From: JBHHUI01 sp965248775
GTDB lineage: Bacteria > Chloroflexota > Anaerolineae > Anaerolineales > JBHHUI01
Assembly (NCBI GenBank): GCA_965248775.1
Contig: OZ252150.1
Coordinates: forward strand, 5,146,001-5,210,000
Length of the DNA: 64,000 bases
Reading direction: 5' to 3'
A program made the position numbers and the translations under genes. The notes under the pieces were generated by a model that was not told where the DNA came from, did not search any database, and saw only the letters and a program-made list of their open reading frames with translations. Below, one piece after another: positions 33,842 to 43,429 of this stretch (position 1 is the stretch's first letter; every line of letters begins with the position of its first letter).

Positions 33842-34717
33842 CTATGAAATGTCAAAAATCCGAATCTTTTTGTCGGCGGCTCCGACTGCGAGCCATTTGC
33901 CATCCGGAGAAAACGACAGTCCATTCACAGCCTTGGTGCTAACAGATAGCTCCGCTTTAAGCTCCCAGTCGGCGACGCTCCACAACTGAACGGCGCTCTC
34001 CATTCCAATCGCAACGCGTTTCTCGTCTGGCGAGAAAACAACCATCCGGCCACCGCCATCTTCCATTGTGATTGATCGCTCTTCTTTCCATAATCTCGTA
34101 TTCCAGAATCGCACTGATCCTTCATAACCGGCGGAGAAGAGTTGTTTGCCTGCACTGATGAAATTCAGCGAACCGACCGCAATCTGGTGACCGGACAATG
34201 TTGTGAGCAGCTCTCCGGCAGGAAGCGAAAAAATCCAAATATCATCACCCAGTCCGGCGGTAGCAAGCGTTGAACCATCGGGAGAGAATGTCACAGAGGA
34301 AAGGTTCTTCTTTGAGACAACGAATGCTGTGACTTCTTCACCATCAATTGTCCACACGGCAGCACGACCGCCGTACGACCCGGCGGCAACAAATTTGCCA
34401 TCTGCTGAAATATCCACTGCGGCGACAACCTTCTTGCGATCTTGAAGTGTGTGTAATAATTTTCCGTCTGGGAAGGACCACAGTCGAACTGTATTGTCGG
34501 TCGAACCTGTGGCGAGCGTTTTCTCGTCCGGGGAAAGCGAAAATGTATTGACACTTTTTTCGTGGCCCTCAAAGGTGCGGATGGGTTGCCAGTCCGGCAC
34601 AGACCATAGTTTGACCAGCCCGTCCATTCCACAGGAGATGAGTGTCTTCCCATCTTGTGTGAATGCCAATTGGAAAACATAGTTGTCATGTGCCTGAAAT
34701 GTGCTGATCGGTTCCAT
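33842..34717 (-). CDS. WD40-repeat protein
   Basis: A 291-residue protein made of seven blades, each of the form 'SPDGKTLA(S/T)G...V(R/K)LW'; examples are SPDEKTLATGSTDNTVRLW and SPDGKWLAVGAADKKIRIF. No signal peptide or extra domain. AAAGGAGG before ATG 34717 decides the start over the upstream ATG at 34762. It is a scaffold or interaction protein; the partner is unknown. Confidence 0.9.
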   Translation of the reverse strand: MEPISTFQAHDNYVFQLAFTQDGKTLISCGMDGLVKLWSVPDWQPIRTFEGHEKSVNTFSLSPDEKTLATGSTDNTVRLWSFPDGKLLHTLQDRKKVVAAVDISADGKFVAAGSYGGRAAVWTIDGEEVTAFVVSKKNLSSVTFSPDGSTLATAGLGDDIWIFSLPAGELLTTLSGHQIAVGSLNFISAGKQLFSAGYEGSVRFWNTRLWKEERSITMEDGGGRMVVFSPDEKRVAIGMESAVQLWSVADWELKAELSVSTKAVNGLSFSPDGKWLAVGAADKKIRIFDIS

Positions 34718-35079
34718 TGATGGAATTCCTCCTTTACACTGTGAAAGGCCAATTGCCAGCATAAATTATAATTCTTTTCCGAAGAGGCAATCCGTCCAAC
34801 TTCAGGGTATAAAACAATGCCGATCAGGAGACACCGCAAACGTACATTTAAGAACGAAGATGTCGAGATCATTTTCGATGCTACTTTTTCCGTCAATTGC
34901 TGGTTGAGGACAAGGAAGCACAGGCCAACTGGCTGACGAGTCATAAGCTGGCCTCAACGACCATGCGATTATTCATGCGCAAATTGTTTCGGCGAATGCA
35001 GGTGCCATCAGGGAATAATGTGTAATATGATAGCATTCCATTTCATCAAGCTCGGGTGTTCACAGGAGGGTCGAAGTTG
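34718..35079. other. Intergenic region between divergent genes
   Basis: 362 bases. A short frame from 34817 (MPIRRHRKRTFKNEDVEIIF) stops early. A second frame continues with LLVEDKEAQANWLTSHKLAS to about 35024, which may be a decayed small gene with one frameshift, but I cannot support it. AT-rich promoter-like DNA lies near 34760-34775. AGGAGGG before 35080 belongs to the next gene. Confidence 0.4.
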
Positions 35080-35862
35080 ATGTCACGCGTACTTATAACC
35101 GGGGGAGCTGGTGGGCTGGGGCAGGCATTGGCTCCATTGCTTACAAATGGCCACAGCATTGTCCGAATATCAAGTCGAGGACTGCGCCGGGGAGACGGAG
35201 ATGAAAACTGGGAATGGGCGCAGTCCGGTTTGGAACCGGGGGCAGCGCTTAACGCAGCAGTTCGCGATGTTGAGACCATTGTCCACTGCGCGAGTAGTCC
35301 CTTCCGTCAAACCAAGCAAGTAGACGTCACTGGCACACAGAATCTACTGCAGGCGGCGCAGTCGGCGGGAGTGAAGCACTTTGTCTACATCTCGATTGTG
35401 GGCGTGGACCGCATTCCGTTTGGTTACTACCGCGCCAAGTACACCGCCGAAGAAGCAGTCGAGCAAGGCGGTGTTCCGTGGTCAATCCTCCGAGCAACGC
35501 AATTCCACACACTTCTGGCTGATAATTTCATCCCGGCGTTGTTCCGTTTGCCGGTGGCCTTGATCCCTACCAATTTCAAATTCCAACTCCTTGATACCGG
35601 CGAGGCCGCGCAACGCCTTGCCGAAATCGTTGCCTCCGGACCGATGGGCCGCGCGCCGGATATTGGCGGACCTGAGGTGCGCACTTTTGGAGACCTGGCA
35701 AGCGCCTGGCAATCTGCCTCCGGCTACCGAAAGCGGGTGGTCAAATTGCCACTCATAGGCGGTGCCGCTCGCGCGTTTCGCGATGGTTGGAATACGACTC
35801 CGGAGAATCCATTCGGGAAGATTACCTGGGAGGAATGGCTGGCACGCAAGTATGCAGCCTAG
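35080..35862 (+). CDS. NmrA/atypical SDR NAD(P)-binding protein
   Basis: A 260-residue Rossmann protein. The dinucleotide motif LITGGAGGLGQAL is at the N-terminus, then VDVTGTQNLLQAAQSAGVKH and GYYRAKYTAEEAV. It resembles NmrA-like or complex-I NDUFA9-like atypical SDRs that often lack classic catalysis. ATG 35080 follows AGGAGGG; an in-frame ATG at 35056 lies before it. It overlaps the next gene by 11 bases. Confidence 0.85.
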   Translation: MSRVLITGGAGGLGQALAPLLTNGHSIVRISSRGLRRGDGDENWEWAQSGLEPGAALNAAVRDVETIVHCASSPFRQTKQVDVTGTQNLLQAAQSAGVKHFVYISIVGVDRIPFGYYRAKYTAEEAVEQGGVPWSILRATQFHTLLADNFIPALFRLPVALIPTNFKFQLLDTGEAAQRLAEIVASGPMGRAPDIGGPEVRTFGDLASAWQSASGYRKRVVKLPLIGGAARAFRDGWNTTPENPFGKITWEEWLARKYAA

Positions 35863-36265
35863 CCTGGCAATGAATAAATATCTCCCTTCTCGCAGAGTCT
35901 TGTTGCGCACTCTGGTTTTGCTTGGTGGATTGTTCTATACGTTCACCGGAGCAGGGCTGCTCTTCGCGCCGGAGTGGTTCTTTTCGAATGTGGGCACATT
36001 CCCGCCCTTCAACCGCCATTACATTGGTGATCTGGGCAGTTTCTTGCTCCCGGTTGGTGTTGGCTTGCTCATCGCGACGCGTGATCCATTACGCCATCGC
36101 AGCTTGATCCTGGTGGCGGCGATCGGCTCGTTATTGCATGCGATCAACCATCTCTATGATGCCATTATGTTGGGTGCAGCGATAACGCATTGGCTGACGG
36201 ATACGCTCCCCTTGTTGATTTATGGAATTGCCCTGACATTTGTTGTTATCGAGCGGCGGCGATAA
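35852..36265 (+). CDS. Small polytopic membrane protein
   Basis: A 137-residue protein with four hydrophobic helices (about residues 15-35, 50-70, 77-97 and 108-130). The conserved-looking parts are HYIGDLGSFLLPVGVGLLIA and HAINHLYDAI. The start at 35852 overlaps the NmrA gene; ATG 35870 (MNKYLPSRR) is an alternative. The sequence fits DUF4345-like membrane proteins; function unknown. Probably co-transcribed with the oxidoreductase. Confidence 0.7.
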   Translation: MQPSLAMNKYLPSRRVLLRTLVLLGGLFYTFTGAGLLFAPEWFFSNVGTFPPFNRHYIGDLGSFLLPVGVGLLIATRDPLRHRSLILVAAIGSLLHAINHLYDAIMLGAAITHWLTDTLPLLIYGIALTFVVIERRR

Positions 36266-36412
36266 TAGGATAATAGATGGAAAGAGGACCTTGGAGCAGG
36301 TTAATACCAATGTAAGGATTGGTTAAGCCGCACGTTACGCCCGATTGATATACTCTCACAAAGCGGTAAGAGATACATTCGGAGATCTAGAGCCACCACG
36401 GTGGAGGACATA

Positions 36413-37384
36413 ATGGATAAGGTACCCTCGTCAGAAATTACTTCAAAAGACAACTATCTTTCGCGCCGAAAGTTCATTAAACGGGCCGCGATTATTGGCA
36501 GCGGCGCGCTCGTGGGCGGCGGCTATTTATACAACCGTTTTCAGACGCGGATGGTGCAGACGGAAGCAGCGAGTGCATTGGTAGCGGAAGCTTTACCGGA
36601 AGCCGGTTCGTTGGTAGATGAGCTGGGCGATCCACTGAATTCATTCGAGGACATCGCCAATTTCAACAACTATTACGAGTTTACAACCGATAAACAAGGC
36701 GTGGCGCGCCTGTCAGCCGGTTTCCCGACATCACCTTGGCAGGTGGAAGTGGGAGGACTGGTCAACAATCCCGGCGTCTACGATATCGATGACCTGCGCA
36801 CGAAATGGGATCAGGAAGAACGTATTTACCGCATGCGTTGTGTCGAAGGCTGGTCTATGGTGATTCCCTGGGTTGGCTTCCCGCTGCACAAATTGCTGGC
36901 GGAGGTTGAACCCACCTCAGATGCTACACACGTCCGCTTTGAGACTCTGCACGCGCCGGATCTAATGCCAGGACAAAGCACACCGTGGTATGAATGGCCC
37001 TATGTCGAGGGCTTGCGGCTGGATGAGGCCATGAACGGACTGGCGATCCTCTCCACCGGCCTCTACGGCGAGAGCTTGCTGCCGCAAAATGGAGCCCCGA
37101 TCCGATTGGTTCTGCCCTGGAAGTATGGCTTCAAGGGCATCAAGTCGATTGTGAAAATCGATCTCGTGGATTATCGGCCTGTATCGCTCTGGATGGCTGC
37201 CGCGCCGAATGAGTATGGCTTCGTCTCCAATGTACAGCCAGACGTTCCCCATCCGCGCTGGTCTCAAGCAACCGAACGGCGCATAGGCGAGTTGGGACGC
37301 CGCGAAACCTTGCCATTTAACGGATATGCCGATCAGGTGGCGCACCTCTATGAGGGCATGGACTTGAGTCAGCACAACGCCTGA
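36413..37384 (+). CDS. msrP: Protein-methionine-sulfoxide reductase catalytic subunit MsrP (YedY)
   Basis: A 323-residue molybdopterin oxidoreductase. The N-terminus has a twin-arginine signal (SRRKFIKRAAIIG) followed by a hydrophobic stretch. The molybdenum ligand Cys143 lies in YRMRCVEGWSMVIPWVGFPL. Later motifs YGFVSNVQP and LPWKYGFKGIKSIVKI match the family. It repairs oxidised methionine in extracytoplasmic proteins. GGTGGAGG before ATG 36413 decides the start over GTG 36401. It is followed 12 bp later by its membrane partner. Confidence 0.93.
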   Translation: MDKVPSSEITSKDNYLSRRKFIKRAAIIGSGALVGGGYLYNRFQTRMVQTEAASALVAEALPEAGSLVDELGDPLNSFEDIANFNNYYEFTTDKQGVARLSAGFPTSPWQVEVGGLVNNPGVYDIDDLRTKWDQEERIYRMRCVEGWSMVIPWVGFPLHKLLAEVEPTSDATHVRFETLHAPDLMPGQSTPWYEWPYVEGLRLDEAMNGLAILSTGLYGESLLPQNGAPIRLVLPWKYGFKGIKSIVKIDLVDYRPVSLWMAAAPNEYGFVSNVQPDVPHPRWSQATERRIGELGRRETLPFNGYADQVAHLYEGMDLSQHNA

Positions 37385-37396
37385 GTCCACTGGTTC

Positions 37397-38080
37397 ATGT
37401 ATGCAGCTATACGTGCTTGGCTAGGCAAAAATATTCGATGGATTGCGCATGTCAGTGCGTTGACACCCCTGGCCCTGCTTGGGTTTGATGCTCTCACTGA
37501 CACCCTCGGCGCGAATCCAATCCAGGAAATTACATTGCGGACCGGCAAGCCGGCTTTACTTTTGTTGATCTCCTCGTTAGCTTGCACACCGATCAATACA
37601 GTGTTCGGCTTCCCTCCGATTATCAAAGTGCGCCGGGCGCTGGGTCTCCACGCTTTTCTTTATGTTTGTGTACATTTCTTGATATTCACTCTAATCGATT
37701 ACGGTCTCGATACTGATCTGGTGTACGAGGCGATATTCGAGAAGCCTTACGCCCTTGTTGGATTCACTGCGCTTGTTCTATTGCTCCCGCTCGCTGTCAC
37801 GTCTACAAAGGTCTGGCAGAAGCGGCTGCGGAAGAAATGGAAATCTTTGCACAAGCTCGCCTATGTGATCACCGGTCTTGCGGTCGTGCACTATGTCTGG
37901 CTTGTAAAGTCCGACTACCGCGAGCCGCTTGCCTGGGGCGCGCTTGTGGTCGTTCTGCTCGTTTTGCGGCTTTCACCTGTCAAGCGTTCCGTCTTGATGG
38001 TTCGGAGCCGTATCCGCACGAGACGCGCACAAACAGTTCGTTCGTCTTTCGCTTCATCCGTTGTCAAAAGTCAAAATTAG
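37397..38080 (+). CDS. msrQ: MsrQ-type heme membrane subunit
   Basis: A 227-residue ferric-reductase-like membrane protein with about six helices. Candidate heme-binding His residues are in LGLHAFLYVCVHF and in LHKLAYVITGLAVVHYVW. It passes electrons from the quinone pool (or a flavin reductase) to MsrP. The C-terminal 25 residues are basic. Gene order and spacing after msrP support the call. Confidence 0.9.
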   Translation: MYAAIRAWLGKNIRWIAHVSALTPLALLGFDALTDTLGANPIQEITLRTGKPALLLLISSLACTPINTVFGFPPIIKVRRALGLHAFLYVCVHFLIFTLIDYGLDTDLVYEAIFEKPYALVGFTALVLLLPLAVTSTKVWQKRLRKKWKSLHKLAYVITGLAVVHYVWLVKSDYREPLAWGALVVVLLVLRLSPVKRSVLMVRSRIRTRRAQTVRSSFASSVVKSQN

Positions 38081-38104
38081 ACTCTATCCAATTTCAGGAT
38101 TGAG

Positions 38105-39001
38105 TTATTCACATCCCGCGCGCGCAGTCTCCCAAAGCTGCTGCATCAAGTCAAGCGGAAATTGCGAAGTCTCATCCCCGGCTGACGCGCTTGTAAAACT
38201 ACGCGCGCTGAATGGCAGATCGCTGCCGGAGTCCAGCACCCACGTCACGGTGTTGCCCTGCACCACCATCGTGCCATCCCATTCGCTAAATTGTCCTTGC
38301 GGGTCATAAAAGCCGCTGATCACATCGCCGGTGGCAGATGTCCGTTGTGCGTAACGCACCTCGCCGAGTAGAACTTCAACACTTTCGAACGTCCAGATAT
38401 ATTCGCCATCATCCGGCTCGGCCAAAGAGACACGCAAGATGTACTCTTCGCCGCTGCTGTACTGCCGTTCAACGCGCAATATGTCCAGATTGGCGGGCAG
38501 GCCGCGCACGTCCTCGAGTGGATCGAATAACGCTTGCCATTGGACAACACCTTCCGGGCTGCGCGCTTCCAGCGCCTTGCTACCCGGGTCCAACAAATAT
38601 GAAGTGCTAGGAGAGGCGTTGTCACTGATATCAATTGTTTCCAGGGCAGTGCCGCGGTGTACAATGATGAGTTCGCGTTCCCCGGCAGGGAGTGTGATCG
38701 GACCGCGGATCTCCATTACACCCCCGCGCGTTTCTAATGTGAGACTCTCCACTCCTTGAACCCAATCGAAACGATAGATTGCCGCCTCCTCGCTCCGGCC
38801 GTCCTCCTCCAGCACGATGGGGAACACACAAATGCTTGGCCGGGCAGCATTGGTCGTGGGGAATGTCTCTGTAATTTGCGTGTCTTCAACAAAGGCTGTC
38901 CCGAATGGCAAGGGTGTGGGGGCCTCAGTAGGCTCAGGGGTGGCGGTTGGTACGCAGGCCGAAACAATCAGGCCAATGGCGAGTACGATTCGGGGTTTCA
39001 T
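38105..39001 (-). CDS. Lipoprotein of unknown function
   Basis: A 298-residue protein with a lipobox LIVSACVP (Cys16) and a short Thr/Pro/Glu linker (TATPEPTEAPTPLP). The rest is beta-rich with no known motif. Near the C-terminus, SEWDGTMVVQGNTVTWVLDS and a final Cys may be a small barrel. It is convergent with msrQ and divergent from the glycosidase-like gene. Confidence 0.7.
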   Translation of the reverse strand: MKPRIVLAIGLIVSACVPTATPEPTEAPTPLPFGTAFVEDTQITETFPTTNAARPSICVFPIVLEEDGRSEEAAIYRFDWVQGVESLTLETRGGVMEIRGPITLPAGERELIIVHRGTALETIDISDNASPSTSYLLDPGSKALEARSPEGVVQWQALFDPLEDVRGLPANLDILRVERQYSSGEEYILRVSLAEPDDGEYIWTFESVEVLLGEVRYAQRTSATGDVISGFYDPQGQFSEWDGTMVVQGNTVTWVLDSGSDLPFSARSFTSASAGDETSQFPLDLMQQLWETARAGCE

Positions 39002-39026
39002 TTTTTATGAATTACAAGAGAGCGTG

Positions 39027-40178
39027 ATGCGTCTTCTCAAGATGCGTGCAGCTATCGCACACTACAGGAGAGGTATTTTACCCCGCGCCGGAGGGCTTTT
39101 CCTGCTGCTGGGAATAATGCTTTCTTTGCGCAGTCCAGGTCTATTGGTAATCGTTGGTATGCCACAAACTGTATCAACCGCGCATCCAATTGTATGCGTA
39201 CATACGCGCCTTACCGACGAAGTGGAATCATGGAAGATTCAACGTACGCTCCAAATGGTGCGCGAGATGGGTGCAACCTCCATTGTCGAGTATTTTCCGT
39301 GGGCCTATTTGGAGCCGGAACGCGGTCGCTTCGATTGGGCGCATTCCGATCAGGTAATTGAACATGCCCAGGCGCAGGGGCTGCGTGTTATCGCACGCTT
39401 GGGTTTGGTGCCCGAATGGGCACGCCCAGAGGTGCCCGACGGTGATCCGGCACCGGTCGACACAACGCTGGACTCCGAAAAAATTCCCAACTTTGCGAAT
39501 TTCGTGGGGGCCTTTGCAGCACGATATCAGGATAAGCTCGAAGCAATTGTCATTTGGAATGAACCCAATCTTGCGCTGGAATGGGGTTTCAATCTTGTGG
39601 ACCCGCAAGGCTATACTGAACTAGTGCGGCAATCCCATCGCGCTGTAAAGGCGGTCGCTCCTGAGCTGCTTGTTTTAGGCGGAGCGTTGGCACCCACGCT
39701 CGAACCGCCCGGCTCACCCCACGGGATGAATGCGCTGGAGTACCTGGAGCAAATGTACGCGGCCGGTTTTGCACATGTCAGCGATGGCCTCGCGATGCAT
39801 AGCTATGGGTTGGGTGCAGCCCCACACGGCGATCCAGATAGCAATCATCTGAACTTCAGATATCTGGAGCTCCAGCGTGCTGTCATGGAGACGTATGGCG
39901 ACTCTGATAAACCAGTCTACGTCACCGAGTCCGGTTGGAATGATTCGCCGCGTTGGGCCTTCGCGGTCTCACCCGCCGAGCGGATTCAATATACCCTTGA
40001 CTCGTTCCGTTGGGCAGAGGATCACTGGCCGTGGGTGAAGAACGTTTGCACCTGGGCGTTTCGTTATCCTTCGCCAACCTACGGTTACTTCGACAATTAC
40101 ACTTTCGTTGCTGCAGATTTCGAACCGAAGCCAATTTATTTCGCTGTACAGGAATGGACGCGCTTCGGTGAGCAGTGA
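39027..40178 (+). CDS. Secreted glycoside-hydrolase-like TIM-barrel protein
   Basis: A 383-residue protein. An N-terminal hydrophobic segment (GGLFLLLGIMLSLRSPGLLV) suggests export. The barrel has the clan GH-A signature: acid/base Glu in AIVIWNEPNLALEWG and nucleophile Glu in KPVYVTESGWNDSP, about 145 residues apart. It is closest in layout to GH5- or GH39-like enzymes; the substrate is unknown. ATG 39027 is used; longer frames would be antisense to the lipoprotein gene. The stop overlaps the next gene (GTGA). Confidence 0.8.
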   Translation: MRLLKMRAAIAHYRRGILPRAGGLFLLLGIMLSLRSPGLLVIVGMPQTVSTAHPIVCVHTRLTDEVESWKIQRTLQMVREMGATSIVEYFPWAYLEPERGRFDWAHSDQVIEHAQAQGLRVIARLGLVPEWARPEVPDGDPAPVDTTLDSEKIPNFANFVGAFAARYQDKLEAIVIWNEPNLALEWGFNLVDPQGYTELVRQSHRAVKAVAPELLVLGGALAPTLEPPGSPHGMNALEYLEQMYAAGFAHVSDGLAMHSYGLGAAPHGDPDSNHLNFRYLELQRAVMETYGDSDKPVYVTESGWNDSPRWAFAVSPAERIQYTLDSFRWAEDHWPWVKNVCTWAFRYPSPTYGYFDNYTFVAADFEPKPIYFAVQEWTRFGEQ

Positions 40179-41077
40179 TCAGTTGGCAGCTTTCAGTGAT
40201 GGGAAGGCAAAAAACAGTGGGCGGTAGAAGGCTGGTTCGTCATAAGAGTTGGGGTGCGCGTTTCTGGTTACTCATTGTCACTGCGGGATTGCTCCTCATG
40301 GCGGCTACGGCGTTTTGGCGCTTTGCATTACCCGAACAAGACCTGGCATGGGGGCGTGTCCAGTCCAATGGGGTGATCGTCTTCGGAACGGATGCGACGT
40401 TTCCGCCTTTCAGCGCGATAGATGTCGAAGGCGCATACTTTGGCTTCGATATTGATCTGGCGCGAGCAATCGCCGTGCGTCTGGGCTTGCGCGCCGAATT
40501 CGAATTGACCAGCTTCGACGCACTAATCGGCTCGCTCGTAGTGGGTCGTAGCGATGTGGTGATTTCGGCGTTCGTGGAGCAACCTCAACGTTTGCACGAA
40601 GCACATTTCACACAGCCCTATTTCAATAGTGGAACGGTGCTGGTTCTACCTGGGTCGAATGTTGCATTCAATGCCAGCGACACGCTGAAATGGGCCCAAA
40701 ACCGGACAATTGCAGTTGAATATGGCGCACAGGGGGATGTGATCCTGCGGCGCTGGCAGCGCCGTGTGAGTGGAGTGACTCCTGTGCGGGAATCTTCCGC
40801 CCGGGAAGCCCTGCTCGCTGTCGCCGCAGATCGGGCAGCCGGTGCGCTGGTGGATGCGACTTCTGCCTTCGAATTTGTGTCTCAAAATGAGAATGTAATG
40901 GTCGTCACCTACGTGGAGGATGTGCCCTACGTCCTGGCAGTTGCAGCGCAGAGTCCACGCTTACGACGCGAATTGGATCGGGTGTTGGCAGAGATGGAAG
41001 TGGACGGCGCATTAGGCTTATTACGGGTGCTCTGGTTTGGAGAAGCAGGGCGCACTATACAGGTCGCTGGGGAATAA
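40175..41077 (+). CDS. Extracellular solute-binding protein, family 3 (amino-acid type)
   Basis: A 300-residue protein with an N-terminal membrane anchor (FWLLIVTAGLLLMAATAFW) and then a PBP2 domain. The start of lobe 1 is IVFGTDATFPPFSAID, followed by GFDIDLARAIAVRLGL; lobe 2 is around TIAVEYGAQGD. It would bind an amino acid or related solute outside the cell. No permease or ATPase gene lies near. The GTG at 40175 gives a 4-base overlap; ATG 40199 is an alternative. Confidence 0.85.
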   Translation: MISWQLSVMGRQKTVGGRRLVRHKSWGARFWLLIVTAGLLLMAATAFWRFALPEQDLAWGRVQSNGVIVFGTDATFPPFSAIDVEGAYFGFDIDLARAIAVRLGLRAEFELTSFDALIGSLVVGRSDVVISAFVEQPQRLHEAHFTQPYFNSGTVLVLPGSNVAFNASDTLKWAQNRTIAVEYGAQGDVILRRWQRRVSGVTPVRESSAREALLAVAADRAAGALVDATSAFEFVSQNENVMVVTYVEDVPYVLAVAAQSPRLRRELDRVLAEMEVDGALGLLRVLWFGEAGRTIQVAGE

Positions 41078-41105
41078 TGACAAGAGAGAGAGGGGGAAGA
41101 GTTTG

Positions 41106-42296
41106 TCAATCGCCCGAAGCTTCTAAGACAACGAACGCAAGCTGGTTTGCTCCTATTTCAACCGATGTGGAAACGGTCTCGCCATCAATATCAGCTTCAA
41201 CTTGGCAAAAGCCTGCAGGCAGATCGCTCATTGCGAAATTTTCCACGAGCACATTATCCGGCGGGGTGCCCTGATCCCAATATGTGTCATAGTAACGGCT
41301 CGCACCGTCGCGGCAGAGCACGCGGATTCGAACTCCCGGCACGAAACGTCCCTTTGCGTCAATAATGCGTCCGGCTAAAACTCCCCGACCGCCGATAGGG
41401 CGATACCAGAGTTCAGGATTACGGACGGCCCAATAAGAATTCGGATCGTCGAGACGCACCTCGAAATGTAAATGTGGTCCGCCGGCAATGCCGGTACTCC
41501 CCACACCTCCGAGCGTATCTCCTGCGAAGGCAGTCTGACCAGTCGTGACAGCCAAAGAAGAGAGGTGACCGTATAGCGTATATACAGTGTGCCCATTCCA
41601 GCGATCGGCCATTTCCATGACGACTAGATTTCCATAGAAATCAGTTGTTGTACCAAAGACCTGCGCCAAATCTGCACCGGCGAAGATCACTGTTCCCGCT
41701 CCGGCCGCCACAACTGATGTGCCGGTTGAATTCGAAAGGTCCACACCATGATGCGGTGCAAGTGTCCCATCGAAGGTCATCCCATAGCGGTAGACAGCGG
41801 ATGGCGAGACATTGGCCCCGGCCCCCAATGGTCGCACGAACCACAGATGCTCATCAAAGGTTACGGTATCTGGCGGACGCACGAGCACACTTCGTTCTGC
41901 GTGTGGAACGACTAGTGTGTTTGTCGGCGTACCTGCCGGGGTGGGAGTGCGCGGTGCACGATCTGTTTCTGAGAAGGCGGACTCGGCCAAATCGGTTCGC
42001 TCGATGCCCGGCAGGGGTGAGGCTGTGTCTTGCGGTTTTGGCGTATCTGTTGCAGTCGGCGAATTTGTCAGTGTTTCAGTAGGCGTGTTCGTCGCCGATG
42101 CTGTGAACGTCGGTGCGGGGCTATCTGTAGCTGTCGGCTCCAATGTCGCCGATGGCGGTGTAGTCACGCTGGGTATGGGCGAACTTTGAATTGCAACCTC
42201 GACGAGCGGTGGGCCGCCGCTGAGCGCAGCGGTTGAAGCACAAGCAGCCAGCAACCCGGCGCCAATCGTAAAGCCGAGCGCGCTATACCATTTCAT
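41106..42296 (-). CDS. M23 (LytM-type) peptidase lipoprotein 1
   Basis: A 396-residue lipoprotein (lipobox GLLAACAS). About 100 residues of Thr/Pro/Ser-rich linker (repeats such as TNTPTETLTNSPTATD) precede the M23 domain. Metal ligands appear as APHHGVDLSN (HxxxD type) and GGPHLHFEVR (HxH). A short beta domain follows. It probably cleaves peptidoglycan peptides or acts as a hydrolase activator. Its start overlaps the stop of the next gene upstream (ATGA), so both are made from one transcript. Confidence 0.9.
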   Translation of the reverse strand: MKWYSALGFTIGAGLLAACASTAALSGGPPLVEVAIQSSPIPSVTTPPSATLEPTATDSPAPTFTASATNTPTETLTNSPTATDTPKPQDTASPLPGIERTDLAESAFSETDRAPRTPTPAGTPTNTLVVPHAERSVLVRPPDTVTFDEHLWFVRPLGAGANVSPSAVYRYGMTFDGTLAPHHGVDLSNSTGTSVVAAGAGTVIFAGADLAQVFGTTTDFYGNLVVMEMADRWNGHTVYTLYGHLSSLAVTTGQTAFAGDTLGGVGSTGIAGGPHLHFEVRLDDPNSYWAVRNPELWYRPIGGRGVLAGRIIDAKGRFVPGVRIRVLCRDGASRYYDTYWDQGTPPDNVLVENFAMSDLPAGFCQVEADIDGETVSTSVEIGANQLAFVVLEASGD

Positions 42297-43429
42297 TCCG
42301 ATGCAACTCTTGTTTTGGGTAGCACGTCTTCAAACTCGACCCACGCCAGTTTGTCGCGCTCAATCACCACAGTAAGTTTTTTTGACGACCGGCCAGTACT
42401 GACCGAAACCTGATAAGTTCCGGGCGGTAGATCGATGACGGCAAAGTTTTCCCCAAGCTGTTCGTCCGGGTTGATGGTCTCAGCTGCATAGGTGTACAGG
42501 AAGCGGTTGATCGGACCTTCGATATCTTCGTTGAGTAGTTCCACCGAGCGGATCGTTATATTCGCGAGCGGCACGAGTCTTCCGTCCGGATCGACCACCC
42601 GTCCGGCGAGCGCGCCCCAACGCGGAAAGGGTCGTAGCCACAATTCCGGGTTGCGCGTTGATTCGTAATGATTGAATCCAACGCGTACTTCGAAGTGTAA
42701 GTGTGCGCCGCCGAGGGCAACACCAGAGCCGCCCACACTCCCGAGAGACTGAGAAGCCTCCACGTGCTGACCGGTTTCTACAGCGATAGTTTCCATATGT
42801 GCATACAGGTTATAAACGGGTTGATGCAGGTAGACGCGATCCAGTTTGATTATGACCAGGTTGCCATAGAAGAATGCGTTCGGGCCGAAGACTATATCCC
42901 AATCAGGACCTGCAAATACGACCTCGCCGCCAGCGGCTGCAATGATCGGAGTGCCGGTCGGATTGTAAAACTCCACACCATGATGCGGTGGCAGGGTGTC
43001 CTCACGGGTCTCGCCATAACGATAGTTTGCTTCAACGATATTCTGGAAATCTTCCGGAATCGGTCGCCCAAGCCAAAAATGCTCGGGGATCGGCGGGCTG
43101 AATGAAGCGTAAATTGGCACGGGTGTATGTGTGGCACTTGCATCGTGGGTAGGGAAAGGCGTTGTCGTTGCAGTGGCCGTGTTCGTATATGTGGATGTTG
43201 GCGTCGCGGTGGGCGTCACCGGCGTATTGGTTGCCGTCGGTGTGATCGGTGTCTGAGAAGGTGTGGGGGTGAGTGAGGGAGTATACGTCGCCGTTGGTGT
43301 AAATGTGATTGTTGCGTATTCAACAATTGGTGGGGGCAATGTCGCCGTCGATTCAGCAGCAAGTAGGCTCTCAGCCCCGCAGGCTGCCAGCAGTGGGGCA
43401 AAAATTAAAAAAAGTGATATCCGGACCAT
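42293..43429 (-). CDS. M23 (LytM-type) peptidase lipoprotein 2
   Basis: A 378-residue paralogue of the downstream gene with the same plan: lipobox (APLLAACGAE), a long Thr/Pro linker, then an M23 domain with PHHGVEFYNP (Asp replaced by Glu at the first site) and GGAHLHFEVRVG. The start at ATG 43429 is chosen because it opens a clean lipoprotein signal; the frame stays open 83 codons further but without a start signal. The Asp-to-Glu change may still bind zinc. The two genes look like a tandem duplication. Confidence 0.85.
   Translation of the reverse strand: MVRISLFLIFAPLLAACGAESLLAAESTATLPPPIVEYATITFTPTATYTPSLTPTPSQTPITPTATNTPVTPTATPTSTYTNTATATTTPFPTHDASATHTPVPIYASFSPPIPEHFWLGRPIPEDFQNIVEANYRYGETREDTLPPHHGVEFYNPTGTPIIAAAGGEVVFAGPDWDIVFGPNAFFYGNLVIIKLDRVYLHQPVYNLYAHMETIAVETGQHVEASQSLGSVGGSGVALGGAHLHFEVRVGFNHYESTRNPELWLRPFPRWGALAGRVVDPDGRLVPLANITIRSVELLNEDIEGPINRFLYTYAAETINPDEQLGENFAVIDLPPGTYQVSVSTGRSSKKLTVVIERDKLAWVEFEDVLPKTRVASE

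Noticed and set aside
34817..35024. A small gene with a frameshift upstream of the NmrA-type gene
   Set aside because: Two short frames can be joined only by guessing an indel, and no family was recognised in either.
38817..39026. Upstream extension of the glycosidase-like gene
   Set aside because: It would lie antisense to the lipoprotein gene and places 70 non-hydrophobic residues before the signal sequence; ATG 39027 gives a sensible N-terminus.
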